Notes: generated from the letters alone by a model not told the origin. A DNA stretch of 64,000 nucleotides from Luteibaculum sp964627445 (GCA_964627445.1 CAZVJF010000006.1:62001-126000); one strand, 5' to 3'; counted from the first letter of the stretch, positions 50,801 through 58,853 are shown. Program-made: numbers and translations.

Positions 50801-51205
50801 ATGAAAACCGTTTTGAAACCAATATACCGTACAATTGCCGAGCTAAAAAGACCAGAAAACGTAGCTTTTCTCACGGTACTCGGTCTAGTCATGGTTTTAA
50901 TTTGGCTGAAAGCTGAGAGAGATAAGCAATCCGTATTAGCTAATATGGTGGAGACCTATGCTACAATTAAAGGTTTCAGTGGTTGTTACAATAATGGCAA
51001 GTGTGTAGACTTTGTTTATACGTATAATGGGGTTGAATACAGTGAAGATGCTAGAGTCAGTTGGAGTTTTGCAAGTTGGTGCGAGGATAGAAATTTCTGC
51101 AGAGGCAAAACCTTTAGACTGCTTTTAGATTCTTTAAACCCAGAAAACATACTTGTTTACTGGGAAGAAATGTATCAGGCAGAAAGAGCAAATCGGTTAG
51201 ATTAA
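50801..51205 (+). CDS. Single-helix membrane protein, DUF3592-like extracytoplasmic domain
   Basis: A 134-aa protein with one membrane helix (about residues 21-37) and an exported domain of about 90 residues. GFSGCYNNGKCVDFVYTYNGVEYSED and the end GKTFRLLLDSLNPENILVYW follow the general layout of DUF3592-like proteins (a YxxNGxxY strand followed by a DxxNPExxLV ending), which I recall only in outline. Four Cys residues (two pairs, 12 bases to 8 residues apart in each half) could form disulfides. Function unknown; it lies between two palindrome-tRNA 3'-half units. Confidence 0.65.
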   Translation: MKTVLKPIYRTIAELKRPENVAFLTVLGLVMVLIWLKAERDKQSVLANMVETYATIKGFSGCYNNGKCVDFVYTYNGVEYSEDARVSWSFASWCEDRNFCRGKTFRLLLDSLNPENILVYWEEMYQAERANRLD

Positions 51206-51225
51206 AGCCTTTTAAAGCAAGTCTC

Positions 51226-51265
51226 TGTCAAGCTTTGCTTCGTCTGTATCCTGTCCACCTACCCA
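51226..51265 (+). repeat. Palindrome plus orphan tRNA 3'-half-like fragment
   Basis: TGTCAAGCTTTGCTTCGTCTGT (bases 51226-51247) is the palindrome again, followed by ATCCTGTCCACCTACCCA (51248-51265), which ends in CCA and looks like the T-arm/acceptor 3' half of another tRNA. A hairpin terminator follows, giving the same module order as in the other copies. Which tRNA it derives from cannot be told from the window. Confidence 0.7.
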
Positions 51266-51266
51266 A

Positions 51267-51297
51267 TAAAAAGGCCCAGCTTTCCGCTGGGCCTTTT
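51267..51297. terminator. Bidirectional terminator at the end of the tRNA-Pro cassette region
   Basis: Stem AAGGCCCAGC (51271-51280) with GCTGGGCCTT (51286-51295), A run before and T run after. It also ends the minus-strand SDR gene, whose stop is at 51302. Confidence 0.85.
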
Positions 51298-51301
51298 GCA
51301 T

Positions 51302-52009
51302 TTAAAACGGATTGGTAGCATGCACTGTAAGCTCGGGTATGTATCCTCTGCGATCCATGGTTAAGGCAGAAACCACTGCGTGTGCAATGTCTTCGCTGTG
51401 GAGTTTGTTGGGCTCGTTTTCGCGGGGTTTTCGGTCGGGCTGGCCAAAGGCCGTGGGCACCTCGCTGGGGTTTATGAGCATTACCCGCACGTTGTAGCGT
51501 CTTAATTCTTGCTGCCAGCACTGGGTTAATCCACGCAAAGCAAATTTAGAGGCTACGTAAGCCGACCCCGTGGGGTAGCCCTTAGAGGCAGCCGTAGAGG
51601 CTATATTGACAATTTCTCCGTGGTTTTGCGCTTTGAAAATTACCGCTGCGGCTTGGGCCATTTGGGTAGCGCCAAATACATTCACATCAAAAATGCCGCG
51701 CATCTGTTCCAGATCCAGTTCGGTAAGCTCAGCCCGGTGTCCACCTATCCCAGCATTGTTAATGAGTCCATCTAAGGTTCCCAATTTCTCGGTAAACACC
51801 TGAAAGGTCTCCCGTACTTCTTTGGGATTGCTCACATCCGCATGGATGGCTACAGCACCGATTTGGTCTGCTACCTGTTTTAGTTTTTGCGCATCGCGGC
51901 CGGTAATGGCCACTTTGGCACCTGCTGCGATGAGTTGTTTGGCCATGGCTTCTCCCAGTCCCGAAGATCCACCTGTAACCAGAAAGTTTTTATTCGATAA
52001 GCTATGCAT
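51302..52009 (-). CDS. SDR family oxidoreductase
   Basis: A 235-aa short-chain dehydrogenase starting MHSLSNKNFLVTGGSSGLGEAMAKQL; the frame also has an ATG nine residues earlier (52036), but the fold begins at the chosen Met. TGGSSGLG, NNAGIGG, the catalytic Ser in IASTAASKG and YVASK are all present, and the C-terminal substrate half is short. It resembles the 3-oxoacyl-reductase-like or sepiapterin-type SDRs without a clear substrate. It stands alone. Confidence 0.88.
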   Translation of the reverse strand: MHSLSNKNFLVTGGSSGLGEAMAKQLIAAGAKVAITGRDAQKLKQVADQIGAVAIHADVSNPKEVRETFQVFTEKLGTLDGLINNAGIGGHRAELTELDLEQMRGIFDVNVFGATQMAQAAAVIFKAQNHGEIVNIASTAASKGYPTGSAYVASKFALRGLTQCWQQELRRYNVRVMLINPSEVPTAFGQPDRKPRENEPNKLHSEDIAHAVVSALTMDRRGYIPELTVHATNPF

Positions 52010-52065
52010 AGGATCAATTTTTCGTGTGGGCATCAAAGTAGTGAGGAACTGGCGAGTTCAAAAAT

Positions 52066-52194
52066 TTACACTTCCCCAACCGCGTTAAATTCTTGTAATG
52101 GATTACCCGTCCATATGTACTGTGGGTATAAAGGGGAGGATTTTGGCCCGCTGTTGCTGTAGCGCAGCGGTGTTAAGTAACCCTTGTCACACAT
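52066..52194 (-). CDS. Candidate 42-aa protein
   Basis: A short reading frame on the minus strand, starting MCDKGYLTPLRYSNSGPKSS and ending QEFNAVGEV, with codon use that looks coding (GGT, TAC, CTG, AAC) rather than random. It occupies most of the otherwise empty 52010-52249 gap between the SDR gene and the TauE gene. No family is recognised; it could be the remnant of a longer protein, because the frame stays open upstream into the TauE gene. Confidence 0.3.
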   Translation of the reverse strand: MCDKGYLTPLRYSNSGPKSSPLYPQYIWTGNPLQEFNAVGEV

Positions 52195-52249
52195 TTCAGC
52201 CAAGCAAGCCCAGACCTTTGCACTATAAGAATTAGAAAAACCAACCACC

Positions 52250-53050
52250 GTGGAAATTTTTGGATTTATAGGAGCCATTGTTATGGGGCTTTCTTTGGGT
52301 TTAATTGGGGGCGGAGGCTCTATTTTAACCGTGCCCATTTTAGTGTATCTGTTTGCTGTGGAGCCCGTGCAGGCTACCGCGTACTCTTTGTTTATCGTTG
52401 GCCTAGCCAGTTTAATTGGCGGCCTTAGCCACGTGCGTTTGGGCAATGTAAAGTGGGATACGGCCATACTCTTTGGCATTCCCTCTATTGCCAGTGTGTA
52501 TTTTACGCGTGCAGTAATTGTGCCGGCCATACCCGATACCATTACAAATCTGGGCAGTTTTGAGCTCACCAAACCCCTGGCCATGCTGCTGCTTTTTGCG
52601 GTGCTCATGATCGTCTCTGCCATTAGCATGATACGCAAGAAAAAAGGAGAACCTACAGAGGTTGTCGCTCCACAAGGTGCCAAACGCTACCTCCTTATTT
52701 TGGCAGAAGGGCTCTTTGTAGGCATGATTACCGGTTTGGTAGGAGCGGGAGGCGGTTTCCTTATTATCCCTGCTTTGGTATTGCTTGCCAAGCTGCCCAT
52801 GAAACAAGCGGTAGGTACCTCTTTGGTGATTATCGCTGCCAAATCGTTACTGGGTTTTACAGGCGATTTGGGTGGCGATACCAACATAGACTGGAGCTTT
52901 TTGCTGCTTTTTTCTGCCATAGCCGTAGGCGGTATTGTCCTGGGTACCTTGTTATCCAAACGCATTAGCGGAGAAAAACTTAAACCTGCTTTTGGCTGGT
53001 TTGTCCTGGTAATGGGCGTTTACGTGCTCTCTGCTGAGCTGCTCTTTTAG
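52250..53050 (+). CDS. TauE/SafE family sulfite/organosulfur exporter
   Basis: A 266-aa inner membrane protein of about eight helices in two similar halves, with GAIVMGLSLGLIGGGGSILTVPILVYL at the start and GLFVGMITGLVGAGGGFLIIPALVLLAKLPMKQAVGTSLVII in the second half, the repeated TauE signature. These proteins carry sulfite or related small sulfur compounds. The start is a GTG at 52250; no closer ATG keeps the first helix. It leads a run of sulfur genes. Confidence 0.88.
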   Translation: MEIFGFIGAIVMGLSLGLIGGGGSILTVPILVYLFAVEPVQATAYSLFIVGLASLIGGLSHVRLGNVKWDTAILFGIPSIASVYFTRAVIVPAIPDTITNLGSFELTKPLAMLLLFAVLMIVSAISMIRKKKGEPTEVVAPQGAKRYLLILAEGLFVGMITGLVGAGGGFLIIPALVLLAKLPMKQAVGTSLVIIAAKSLLGFTGDLGGDTNIDWSFLLLFSAIAVGGIVLGTLLSKRISGEKLKPAFGWFVLVMGVYVLSAELLF

Positions 53051-53103
53051 TGCTTTTCTCTCGCATTTCAATTTCACATCCAACCAACACAAATACATAC
53101 ATC

Positions 53104-53676
53104 ATGACACACATCGTAGAAGCCATCAAAGGCCCATGGCCTTGGTGGGCAGCAGGAATTGTAATAGGCCTCACTGTGCCGGCCCTGCTTATTTTAGGAA
53201 ACAAACACTTTGGTTTTTCGGCCAACTTAAGGCATGCCTGCGCTGCCTGTCTTCCAGCCAACATACCCTTCTTTAAATACGAGTGGAAAAAGGAGTACTG
53301 GAACTTCTTTTTTGCAGGCGGAACGGTACTGGGAGCCTTTATTGCAGCGTACTTTTTGCAAGATGGAACGCCCATACAACTAGCTCCTGAGCTCACATCA
53401 GATCTCACCACCTACGGTATAGACAACACCCAGGGCATGGTTCCAGAGGCTTTATTCTCTTGGGAGAGTTTGTTCTCGCTCCGCGGTCTTATTATGATGG
53501 TAGGTGGAGGTTTTATGGTAGGATTTGGTGCACGCTATGCAGGCGGTTGCACCAGCGGCCACGCCATTATGGGCTTATCCAACCTGCAATGGCCATCCTT
53601 GGTAGCCACCTGTTGCTTTATGGTAGGAGGCATACTCATGACCTGGTTTATCCTGCCCTTTATTTTATCCCTATAA
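53104..53676 (+). CDS. YeeE/YedE family sulfur transporter, first half type
   Basis: A 190-aa membrane protein. I chose the ATG at 53104 (MTHIVEAIKGPWPWW); the open frame begins 18 residues earlier, inside the previous stop region. The conserved Cys-containing motif GARYAGGCTSGHAIMGLSNLQWPS and a CAACLP pair near the first helix match YeeE/YedE proteins, which take up thiosulfate-like sulfur species through Cys relays. It is half-sized; the following gene supplies the complementary half. Confidence 0.88.
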   Translation: MTHIVEAIKGPWPWWAAGIVIGLTVPALLILGNKHFGFSANLRHACAACLPANIPFFKYEWKKEYWNFFFAGGTVLGAFIAAYFLQDGTPIQLAPELTSDLTTYGIDNTQGMVPEALFSWESLFSLRGLIMMVGGGFMVGFGARYAGGCTSGHAIMGLSNLQWPSLVATCCFMVGGILMTWFILPFILSL

Positions 53677-53698
53677 CCCGCATCCAACCGAAATAATC

Positions 53699-54211
53699 AT
53701 GGAAAGAGATTTATACATCCACCCCAACCAAAAAGAGTACGAAGCACGCAGTTTAGATACCCAGTGCGTCAACGAATCGGACATCAACAACCACCCGTGG
53801 TGGTACAATCTTAAATATGCCGTAGTGGGCGTGTTTTTTGGAATTGCTTTTGTGAAGGCAGAAATCATTAGCTGGTTTCGCATCCAGGAAATGTTTCGTT
53901 TTCAATCCTTCCACATGTATGGTGTTATTGGCACCGGAGTGCTGTTGGGAATTTTGTTTGTGTACCTCATCAAACGCTTTAAAATAAGAACCATACACGG
54001 AGAGGAAATTCATTTTAACGATAAGAAATTCAACAAAGGGCAAATTATTGGCGGTACGCTCTTTGGCTTGGGCTGGGCCATGACGGGGGCTTGTCCCGGC
54101 CCACTGTTTGCCCAAATAGGCACGGGGGCTTTGGCGGTTTCCGTAGTGCTGCTGAGTGCCATTGCAGGTACGTGGGTCTACGGAAAGTTTAGAGAAAAAT
54201 TACCGCATTAA
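53699..54211 (+). CDS. YeeE/YedE family sulfur transporter, second half type (DUF6691)
   Basis: A 170-aa membrane protein whose helices begin near residue 38 after a polar N terminus. GQIIGGTLFGLGWAMTGACPGPLFAQIGTGAL is the conserved Cys motif of the second YeeE half. Split YeeE pairs of this kind, together with TauE and rhodanese-persulfide dioxygenase genes, are common in Bacteroidota and point to sulfane-sulfur uptake or export. Confidence 0.87.
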   Translation: MERDLYIHPNQKEYEARSLDTQCVNESDINNHPWWYNLKYAVVGVFFGIAFVKAEIISWFRIQEMFRFQSFHMYGVIGTGVLLGILFVYLIKRFKIRTIHGEEIHFNDKKFNKGQIIGGTLFGLGWAMTGACPGPLFAQIGTGALAVSVVLLSAIAGTWVYGKFREKLPH

Positions 54212-54216
54212 AATTG

Positions 54217-55626
54217 ATGCTGATGCTTCGAATTCTCTACGCTACAGCCATTATTATACTTCCGGTTTTTGCCTTTGCACAAACCGATGAACCCCACGCA
54301 ACAAAAAATGAAGAGCAGCACTTTTCCAGCCTAAACGAGTACTTCCAACACGGGCATTTTACCGCCCACACGCGCAGCTATTACATGCACACCCTCAACG
54401 AGGGCAGTTTAACCGATTTCTACGCCTTAACAACGGGCGCGGGCATTGGCTACGAGAGTCCTTCGTACAAAGGTTTTGGGTTTGCGCTCAACGGCTTTTT
54501 TATTTTTCGGGTGGCATCCAGCCCTTTGGCAGAAGCCGATCCTGCCACCGGAAAAAGAAGTCGCTACGAGTTGCAGTTGCTGGATGTAACGCATCCCGAA
54601 AATGGCGAGGACCTTGACCGCCTGGAAGAGGCTTACCTCTACTACAAGAAAAAGCAATTGGAGGTGCATTTGGGTCGGGTGGATATTACGACTCCGTTTA
54701 TCAATCCGCAAAATAGCCGCATGCGTCCCAGCTTGGAAGAAGGGCTAGTGCTTACCGATGCCGTTAGCGAGCACCTTAGATTTACATCGGCTTGGTTGTG
54801 GGCCATGTCGCCCCGTTCCACCATATTGTGGTATCCCGAAGGACAATCCATAGGACTGTATGGACAAGGAAGAACGCTGGAAGGCGAGCCAGGCAACTAT
54901 CGATTCAATACCACCAGCAAGGGTATTGGTTTGTTAGGATTAGACTGGAAGCAAAAACAAAGCTACCGCGGAGGCTTTTGGGCAACGTACATCGAAAACG
55001 TAAGCCACACTTTGTTTTTAGAACACCAGCAATACTTCAAACTGGGATTACAACGGTTTAGTGCCGCTGCGCAGCTCACGTATCAACACCGTGTGGGCAA
55101 CGGGGGAAATAGCAATCCGGCTTTGCGGTATATGGAAAGCGATCGCGCTGAGGCCGTGAGTGCCCGACTGGCATGGCACGGGGAAAAAACCACCCTGCAA
55201 TTGAATTACACGCGCATTACCAGCTCCGGGCGTTTTCTCTTTCCCAGAGAATGGGGCACGGAGCCTTTTTATACCTATCTATCCCGCGAGCGGAACGAGG
55301 GCAACGGAAACGTGCATGCCATCAGCGCCAACTACCTAAAAAACACCAGCGCCACCTTTAATTTTGAAGTCAGTGCCGGGTGGTATAGCATGCCTGCATC
55401 TAGCGATCTGAGGCTCAATAAATTTGGCTTAGACGACTACCTGCACTTTGTAGCCCGAACGAATTACCATCCTAAGGGAGTGTTTGAGGGTTTTGAGATT
55501 ATTGCCCTGGCCCTTCTTAAAAAAGATGTGGCAGGACAACGCGATCCATCGTTCCTCATTAACCAAGCCAACATGCTACAGTTTAACCTCATTGTAGACT
55601 ATTACTTTGGGCGCAAGCATTCTTAG
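54217..55626 (+). CDS. Outer membrane porin-like beta-barrel
   Basis: A 469-aa exported protein (signal peptide to about residue 21, VFAFAQ). Alternating aromatic strands (GFGFALNGFFIFRV, LYYKKKQLEVHLGRVDITTPFIN, YRGGFWATYIENVSH) and the C-terminal FNLIVDYYFGRKHS are those of an OprD-like barrel of about 16 to 18 strands; the LGRVDITTPFINPQNSRMRP stretch is the region that follows the first strands in that family. Start chosen at the ATG 54217 (a TTG lies three bases upstream). Its place five bases after YeeE and before the persulfide dioxygenase gene suggests an outer membrane route for a sulfur compound. Confidence 0.75.
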   Translation: MLMLRILYATAIIILPVFAFAQTDEPHATKNEEQHFSSLNEYFQHGHFTAHTRSYYMHTLNEGSLTDFYALTTGAGIGYESPSYKGFGFALNGFFIFRVASSPLAEADPATGKRSRYELQLLDVTHPENGEDLDRLEEAYLYYKKKQLEVHLGRVDITTPFINPQNSRMRPSLEEGLVLTDAVSEHLRFTSAWLWAMSPRSTILWYPEGQSIGLYGQGRTLEGEPGNYRFNTTSKGIGLLGLDWKQKQSYRGGFWATYIENVSHTLFLEHQQYFKLGLQRFSAAAQLTYQHRVGNGGNSNPALRYMESDRAEAVSARLAWHGEKTTLQLNYTRITSSGRFLFPREWGTEPFYTYLSRERNEGNGNVHAISANYLKNTSATFNFEVSAGWYSMPASSDLRLNKFGLDDYLHFVARTNYHPKGVFEGFEIIALALLKKDVAGQRDPSFLINQANMLQFNLIVDYYFGRKHS

Positions 55627-55665
55627 TTAACTAATTGTAAATCAGTGTTTAGGGGAAGGTGTCTT

Positions 55666-55683
55666 ATGTGATGGTCATCACAT
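55666..55683. promoter_or_regulatory. CRP/FNR-type palindrome before the persulfide dioxygenase gene
   Basis: ATGTGATGGTCATCACAT is an 8-2-8 palindrome that contains TGTGA-N6-TCACA exactly, the recognition pattern of CRP/FNR-family regulators. Its centre lies about 43 bases before the start site predicted by the box at 55704-55711, as for an activator overlapping the -35 region. Confidence 0.55.
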
Positions 55684-55703
55684 ACATCCCGCTTATCCTA
55701 CTC

Positions 55704-55711
55704 TAATTTAG
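55704..55711 (+). promoter_or_regulatory. Candidate -7 box TAATTTAG of the persulfide dioxygenase gene
   Basis: One mismatch from TAnnTTTG. Transcription would start near 55718, which would favour the internal ATG at 55734 as the true start codon. Confidence 0.4.
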
Positions 55712-55733
55712 CACCATGAAAACAACGCAAAAC

Positions 55734-57158
55734 ATGAACATAGAACAAATTTATACCGGATGTTTAGCGCAAGGCGCTTACTATATTGTATCCAATGGCG
55801 AAGCCGCAATCATAGATCCGCTGCGCGAAACCCAACCGTATTTAGACAGGCTGGAAAAAGATGGCGTAACACTGAAGTACATCTTTGAAACACACTTTCA
55901 TGCCGACTTTGTAAGCGGTCACCTGGATTTAAGTAAAAAAACCGGTGCCCCTGTAGTGTACGGCCCTACTGCCAAACCCGAGTTTGACTACATAGAAGCA
56001 ACAGATGGACAAGAATTTACCTTAGGAGATGTAACCTTTAAGGTACTGCACACTCCGGGGCATACCATGGAAAGCACCTGCTTTTTATTACGCGATGAGG
56101 ACGGAAAGGACCACGCTTTGTTTAGTGGCGACACCTTGTTCTTAGGCGATGTAGGTCGCCCCGATTTGGCCCAAAAAGCCGCCAATATGACCCAAGAAGA
56201 ATTAGCGGGCCACTTGTACGATAGTCTGTACAACAAAATTTTGCCGCTAAGCGATGACATTACCGTGTATCCCGCGCACGGAGCCGGAAGTGCTTGCGGT
56301 AAGAACATGATGAAGGAAACCGTAGACACGCTGGGCAACCAAAAAAAGATGAACTACGCGCTCAACCAACCTTCTAAAGAAGCTTTTGTAGCCGCGGTAA
56401 CGGATGGTTTAATGCCGCCTCCAGGTTACTTTCCCATGAATGTGGCCATGAATAAAAAAGGCTATTCCAGCTTTGAAGAGGTAAAAAACAAAGGCATGCA
56501 CCCCATTAAACCCGAGCATTTTGAAGATGCTGTAGAAATTGCAGGTGCTTTGGTCTTGGATACCCGATCTAGCAAAGATTTCGCAAAGGCTTTTGTTCCC
56601 AACTCCATTAACATAGGGTTGGATGGTAGCTTTGCGCCTTGGGTAGGCGAACTCATTAAAGATGTACAGCAACCCATAGCCTTGGTAACCGATGCCGATC
56701 AATTGGAGGAGAGCATTACCCGCTTGTCTCGCGTAGGTTTCGACAACATTATTGGCTACCTGGAAGGTGGTGTAACCGCCTGGATAGAAGCAGGCCTGGA
56801 AAGCGACAGCGTAAACCGCATTACTACTGCGCAATTTGAAGCGGAATACGATAAAGAAAGCAGTTGGGTTATTGATGTGCGTAAGGAAACCGAGTTCCGT
56901 GCCGAACATGTAGAGGAAGCCGAGAACAAACCCCTACACCGCATCAACGAGTGGAGCAACAGCCTGGATGCCAACAAAACCTTTTACTTGCATTGTGCGG
57001 GTGGTTTTAGAAGCATGATCGCTGCGTCTATTTTGCAATCGCGTGGTGTACGCAATTTTAAGGAGGTGGAAGGAGGCTTTGGAGCCATTGCCAAAAACAC
57101 ATCCATCCCAAAAACCGATTACGTGTGCCAAAGCAAGGTAATGCAGCCCGACTCGTAA
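55734..57158 (+). CDS. Persulfide dioxygenase (ETHE1-like) fused to two rhodanese domains
   Basis: A 474-aa protein. Residues of about 1-245 are a metallo-beta-lactamase fold with the iron-site motif HFHADFVSGH (His54, His56, Asp58, His63), HTPGHT, SGDTLFLGDVGRPDL and PAHGAGS, as in ETHE1-type persulfide dioxygenases, which oxidise glutathione or protein persulfide to sulfite. Two rhodanese domains follow; the first (about 280-365) has lost its Cys, while the second keeps HCAGGFRS with Cys421. I chose 55734 (MNIEQIYTGCLAQGAYYI); an upstream ATG at 55716 is also possible. Located in the sulfur cluster, it may make sulfite for TauE to export. Confidence 0.9.
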   Translation: MNIEQIYTGCLAQGAYYIVSNGEAAIIDPLRETQPYLDRLEKDGVTLKYIFETHFHADFVSGHLDLSKKTGAPVVYGPTAKPEFDYIEATDGQEFTLGDVTFKVLHTPGHTMESTCFLLRDEDGKDHALFSGDTLFLGDVGRPDLAQKAANMTQEELAGHLYDSLYNKILPLSDDITVYPAHGAGSACGKNMMKETVDTLGNQKKMNYALNQPSKEAFVAAVTDGLMPPPGYFPMNVAMNKKGYSSFEEVKNKGMHPIKPEHFEDAVEIAGALVLDTRSSKDFAKAFVPNSINIGLDGSFAPWVGELIKDVQQPIALVTDADQLEESITRLSRVGFDNIIGYLEGGVTAWIEAGLESDSVNRITTAQFEAEYDKESSWVIDVRKETEFRAEHVEEAENKPLHRINEWSNSLDANKTFYLHCAGGFRSMIAASILQSRGVRNFKEVEGGFGAIAKNTSIPKTDYVCQSKVMQPDS

Positions 57159-57176
57159 GCACTGTATTTTGGCAAT

Positions 57177-57210
57177 AAAAAAGCCCCGTTCCAATTGGAA
57201 CGGGGCTTTT
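57177..57210. terminator. Bidirectional terminator between persulfide dioxygenase and M28 genes
   Basis: Stem 57179-57192 with 57197-57210, loop AATT, with A run before and T run after. Confidence 0.85.
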
Positions 57211-57221
57211 GCTGTTATAGG

Positions 57222-58853
57222 TTAATGTCTTTCGTGCGAAGCCGAATGCAGGTGCATGGCTTCGGGGTCGATATCTATTTGCAGTGAAAAAGACTTTTTT
57301 GCCCCGTCTACATCCACTACCGCAATATATTTCCCGGTGGGCAAGTCGCGGTCGGCCACCCAGGCAAAAGTGTGCTTACCGGCAGCAAAAGTTCGCGGCT
57401 CGGGCTCGTTAACCAATTGTCCGGCCATGTTGTACACCGAAAGCGTTACCGTAGCTTTTGTATGTAGGCTAATGGGGAAAAATGCCGAGTGCCGCACTGG
57501 GTTGGGATAAGGTGCTGCCAAGGTTGCCGCTTTTTCTATGGCTGGATTTACAGACAGGACAATATCCTGCGATTCGCCTGTACCTGCATGCATAATGCCA
57601 GCCTCTTCGGCTACCAGGGCCGATGCCATTTTGATTACTTGCGTACTAAAATCTAGGGCGATGGTGGTGTCGCAGGGTGTGTGGTAGCAGTCGGTTCTAA
57701 ACTCGGTAGAACAGGTAAAGAAAATAGCGGGTATGGCGCGGTCCCAAAAAGGAGAATGGTCACTGCGTCTTAAATCGGTTGCTACGAGGCAGTTGGGGTC
57801 TGGGCAGGTGAGATCAATGTAACGCAATCCAGGCGTAACTTGCTCAGAAAGGGTAGTAGCTGCTTGCCCCAAACGTGCCGATTTTACATCGGTAATCATG
57901 GTTATAAAATTGCCGCGAAAGCTGTCGGCCTCTGCTTTATTGTAGGCTTCGGGGAAGAGCAATTCAAATCCTGTGGGTACGCGCTGCGTGTTGGGCTCGG
58001 TTTTGTAAATGGTAATTCCATCAAAATTGATCACCGATTTGGTGCCAATACTTTGAGGAGAAAGCGCGTAGTAGTAAGCTCCCAGGAGCCCTATTTCTTC
58101 CAAATCCCAATTGGCAAAACGGATGGAGTTTTTAAACTCAAAGTCTTTCATAACGCGGGCTGCTTCCATGCATACAGCTACAGACATGGCGTTATCATCG
58201 GCTCCAGGCGTGTCTTCTACCGTGTCGTAGTGTCCGGTAACCAGCACCGTGGAGTCTTCGCGAATAAGCCCAGGGATGGTTCCATAAATATTGACTCCCT
58301 CGCGCACGGGGAAAATTTCCTCGGGCACTTCGGTAAAAAAGGTGTCTCGGGTAGCTTGTATTCCTAACCCTTGATAATGGTTGAATATGCGGTCTCTGGT
58401 TTGGAAATAATGCACACTATCCACAGGGCTGTTGTTGCCGTATACCTGTTCAAAATTTTGCAGGATTCGGGTGCTATCAAACCGGGCGGCAATTTCATCT
58501 ACGGTTACCGTGTGGCCATCGTCTGCAATTACCTTAAATCGCAGTCGCTCTGCGGTGCCAGGGATGGCAAAAAAGCTTGGGGTCCAGTTAATGGTTTTTC
58601 CTGTTCCGGGTGTTATGCCCTCGCCAACATCACCGGTAACAACCACCGGTTGTATGGTATAGGTTTTTCCGCCATCCATACTAGCGCGCAGGGTCACGGA
58701 GCAGTTTTCATTTTCCGCATCGCTTAAGTCGTAGGTAATGTCATATCCCAGTGTAGTGGCACTTGCATTTACATTGCTTACTACGGGTTTGGAATTTTGG
58801 CTAAAGGCTAACGTTGGCAATAGCAGTAGCCCTAAAAAGTAGGTGTATTTCAT
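57222..58853 (-). CDS. Secreted M28-family metallopeptidase with type IX secretion tail
   Basis: A 543-aa exported protein (signal peptide to about residue 18, AFSQ). Residues of about 20-115 are an immunoglobulin-like domain, followed by a protease-like zinc core: TGHYDT (His), GADDNAMSV (Asp), NWDLEEIGLLGA (Glu-Glu), RSDHSPFWD (Asp/His) and CYHTPCDT (His), an aminopeptidase-type M28 set. From about residue 445 a C-terminal sorting domain (AAPYPNPVRHSAFFPIS...LSVYNMAGQLV...LPTGKYIAVV) marks export by the type IX system. An extra 16 residues rich in His follow it, which is unusual. It is convergent with the persulfide dioxygenase. Confidence 0.88.
   Translation of the reverse strand: MKYTYFLGLLLLPTLAFSQNSKPVVSNVNASATTLGYDITYDLSDAENENCSVTLRASMDGGKTYTIQPVVVTGDVGEGITPGTGKTINWTPSFFAIPGTAERLRFKVIADDGHTVTVDEIAARFDSTRILQNFEQVYGNNSPVDSVHYFQTRDRIFNHYQGLGIQATRDTFFTEVPEEIFPVREGVNIYGTIPGLIREDSTVLVTGHYDTVEDTPGADDNAMSVAVCMEAARVMKDFEFKNSIRFANWDLEEIGLLGAYYYALSPQSIGTKSVINFDGITIYKTEPNTQRVPTGFELLFPEAYNKAEADSFRGNFITMITDVKSARLGQAATTLSEQVTPGLRYIDLTCPDPNCLVATDLRRSDHSPFWDRAIPAIFFTCSTEFRTDCYHTPCDTTIALDFSTQVIKMASALVAEEAGIMHAGTGESQDIVLSVNPAIEKAATLAAPYPNPVRHSAFFPISLHTKATVTLSVYNMAGQLVNEPEPRTFAAGKHTFAWVADRDLPTGKYIAVVDVDGAKKSFSLQIDIDPEAMHLHSASHERH

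Noticed and set aside
50412..51297. Classical integron
   Set aside because: No integrase gene and no attC consensus; the junctions are tRNA 3' halves with a different palindrome.
52066..52683. 205-aa minus-strand frame across the TauE gene
   Set aside because: Most of it is antisense to the clear TauE coding sequence; only the final 42 codons lie outside and are listed separately as a candidate.
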